Shown: positions 63,302 through 64,000 of the stretch, one piece after another
Position numbering within the stretch: position 1 is the stretch's first letter
Layout: the number at the start of each line of letters is the position of its first letter
Notes under the pieces: generated by a model
What the model was told of the DNA's origin: nothing
Seen by the model: the letters and a program-made list of their open reading frames with translations, nothing else
Database searches by the model: none
Position numbers and translations under genes: made by a program
DNA from: Orthonyx spaldingii
Taxonomy: Eukaryota; Chordata; Aves; Passeriformes; Orthonychidae
Assembly (NCBI GenBank): GCA_013397795.1
Contig: VZTJ01001761.1
Span: forward strand, 2,168,481 to 2,232,480
Direction of reading: 5' to 3'
DNA: 64,000 bases

Positions 63302-63530
63302 CGACGTCACAGGAGCAGATTTGCCAGGTCTCTGTTTGTCTCAGTGCTGATTCCTGGGGGTTTGTTCGATGCCTCCATCGGAGCATGGCAAGCCGGGGTA
63401 CGCGAGCGCAGAGCAAGCGGCGCTTGCTCCTCTGCACATCCCTGAACGCTCCGACAGCTTTCCAAGGATTCCTTTTCTGGCGGGGACCGGGAGCACCGAG
63501 CAGAGGCACTGCTCAAACCACCTGCCTGCA
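63302..63530. promoter_or_regulatory. CpG-dense patch with a CRE-like site
   Basis: About 16 CpGs fall in roughly 200 bp (TTCGATG, CATCGGAG, GCCGGGGTACGCGAGCGC, AGCGGCGC, AACGCTCCGAC, GGCGGGGACCGGG), far above the rest of the window. At 63302-63310 CGACGTCAC differs from the CRE palindrome TGACGTCA at one position. Open frames on both strands across the patch result from its GC content. It could be a small CpG island, hence a promoter or enhancer. No first exon was recognised. Confidence 0.35.
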
Positions 63531-64000
63531 GGAGCAGACACATCTGGAAAAGCTGTGCTTTAATTTTTTTATGAAACCTGATTATCAACGTTTTGTAAAA
63601 TGCTTGGAGATCCTTGGTAGGAAAATTTTACCACCTGCTAAGTATTAGCCTTCTATAAATATTTCCAAGCAGGGCACAGTTGCCAAATGTTTGGGTTCAA
63701 CTTTAACCATTCTAATGCTGGGCTGGGGGGAAATTCTCATGGCAAACCAAATATTTTTGCTGAACAAATGTTTTACACCACTCATTTTTCTGGTTTCTGT
63801 CTCAATAGTCCCCACTGCTTCCTGCCCTAACCTGTCCCTGAAATGGTCCTTGTAATCATGTATATAAACATTTTTTGTCAAATGTGTATCTTCCTTCTCA
63901 AATGCAGGACTTGATAGTGTTAAAGCATTGATATGCTGCAGATATTAGTTTCAAGGTCTTAACATATGTAACATAATTAAAGAATCTGAACAGTTTGTTC
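63531..64000. other. Unique non-coding sequence to the window end
   Basis: AT-leaning sequence. No repeat, gene or RNA was recognised. Confidence 0.4.

Overview
The window is non-coding vertebrate DNA, almost certainly from a bird. The main clues are two segments matching chicken-repeat-1 (CR1) LINEs, one with the typical 'ATTCTATGATTCT'-like 3' end, and a long endogenous-retrovirus LTR of a kind I recall as common in songbird genomes. Base composition is AT-leaning, with poly-A/T runs, microsatellites and an assembly gap. I saw no complete protein-coding gene, rRNA, tRNA or CRISPR array. The open frames are short and none resembles a protein family, apart from the CR1 reverse-transcriptase fragment. 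The region is therefore best read as a gene desert or the inside of very large introns.

Layout. 1-8604: unique sequence with a 454-base N gap beside an AAGG tetranucleotide tract. 8605-8685: a near-perfect 25-bp inverted repeat that would fold into a pre-miRNA-sized hairpin. 8686-17774: unique, with a very AT-rich block around 12.8-14.7 kb. 17775-18139: two TG microsatellites. 18140-29801: unique, with an old sauropsid interspersed repeat at 26.2 kb and a forkhead-like motif cluster at 29.5 kb. 29802-29840: a CCT repeat. 29841-39300: AT-rich unique DNA with a homeodomain-like TAATTA cluster at 35.9 kb. 39.3-40.2 kb: a CTCF-like site, a G-rich tract followed by two TATA-like motifs, a small CpG-preserved patch, and two short tandem repeats. 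43516-44077: CR1 on +. 48321-48547: a second CR1 type on -. 54.96-55.13 kb: A/C-rich low-complexity DNA. 55.5-57.05 kb: the 5' end of an endogenous retrovirus on -, comprising a 1.07-kb LTR, a tRNA-Phe-type primer-binding site and a degenerate leader. 62.3-62.8 kb: a much older CR1 relic on -. 63.2-63.5 kb: a MIR SINE relic followed by a CpG-dense patch with a CRE-like site.

A few short segments have exon-like properties (acceptor, open frame, donor or stop): 52080-52260 and 44284-44440 on -, 37912-37956 on -, and 59702-59799 on +. They are not mutually consistent as one gene, and chance would produce some such pairs in 64 kb, so they are low-confidence leads. I found no convincing undescribed multi-gene system. 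The most useful leads are the 8.6-kb hairpin, the tRNA-Phe-primed retroviral remnant with its internally repeated LTR, the TATA/CpG patch at 39.6 kb, the CpG/CRE patch at 63.3 kb and the candidate terminal exon at 52.1 kb.
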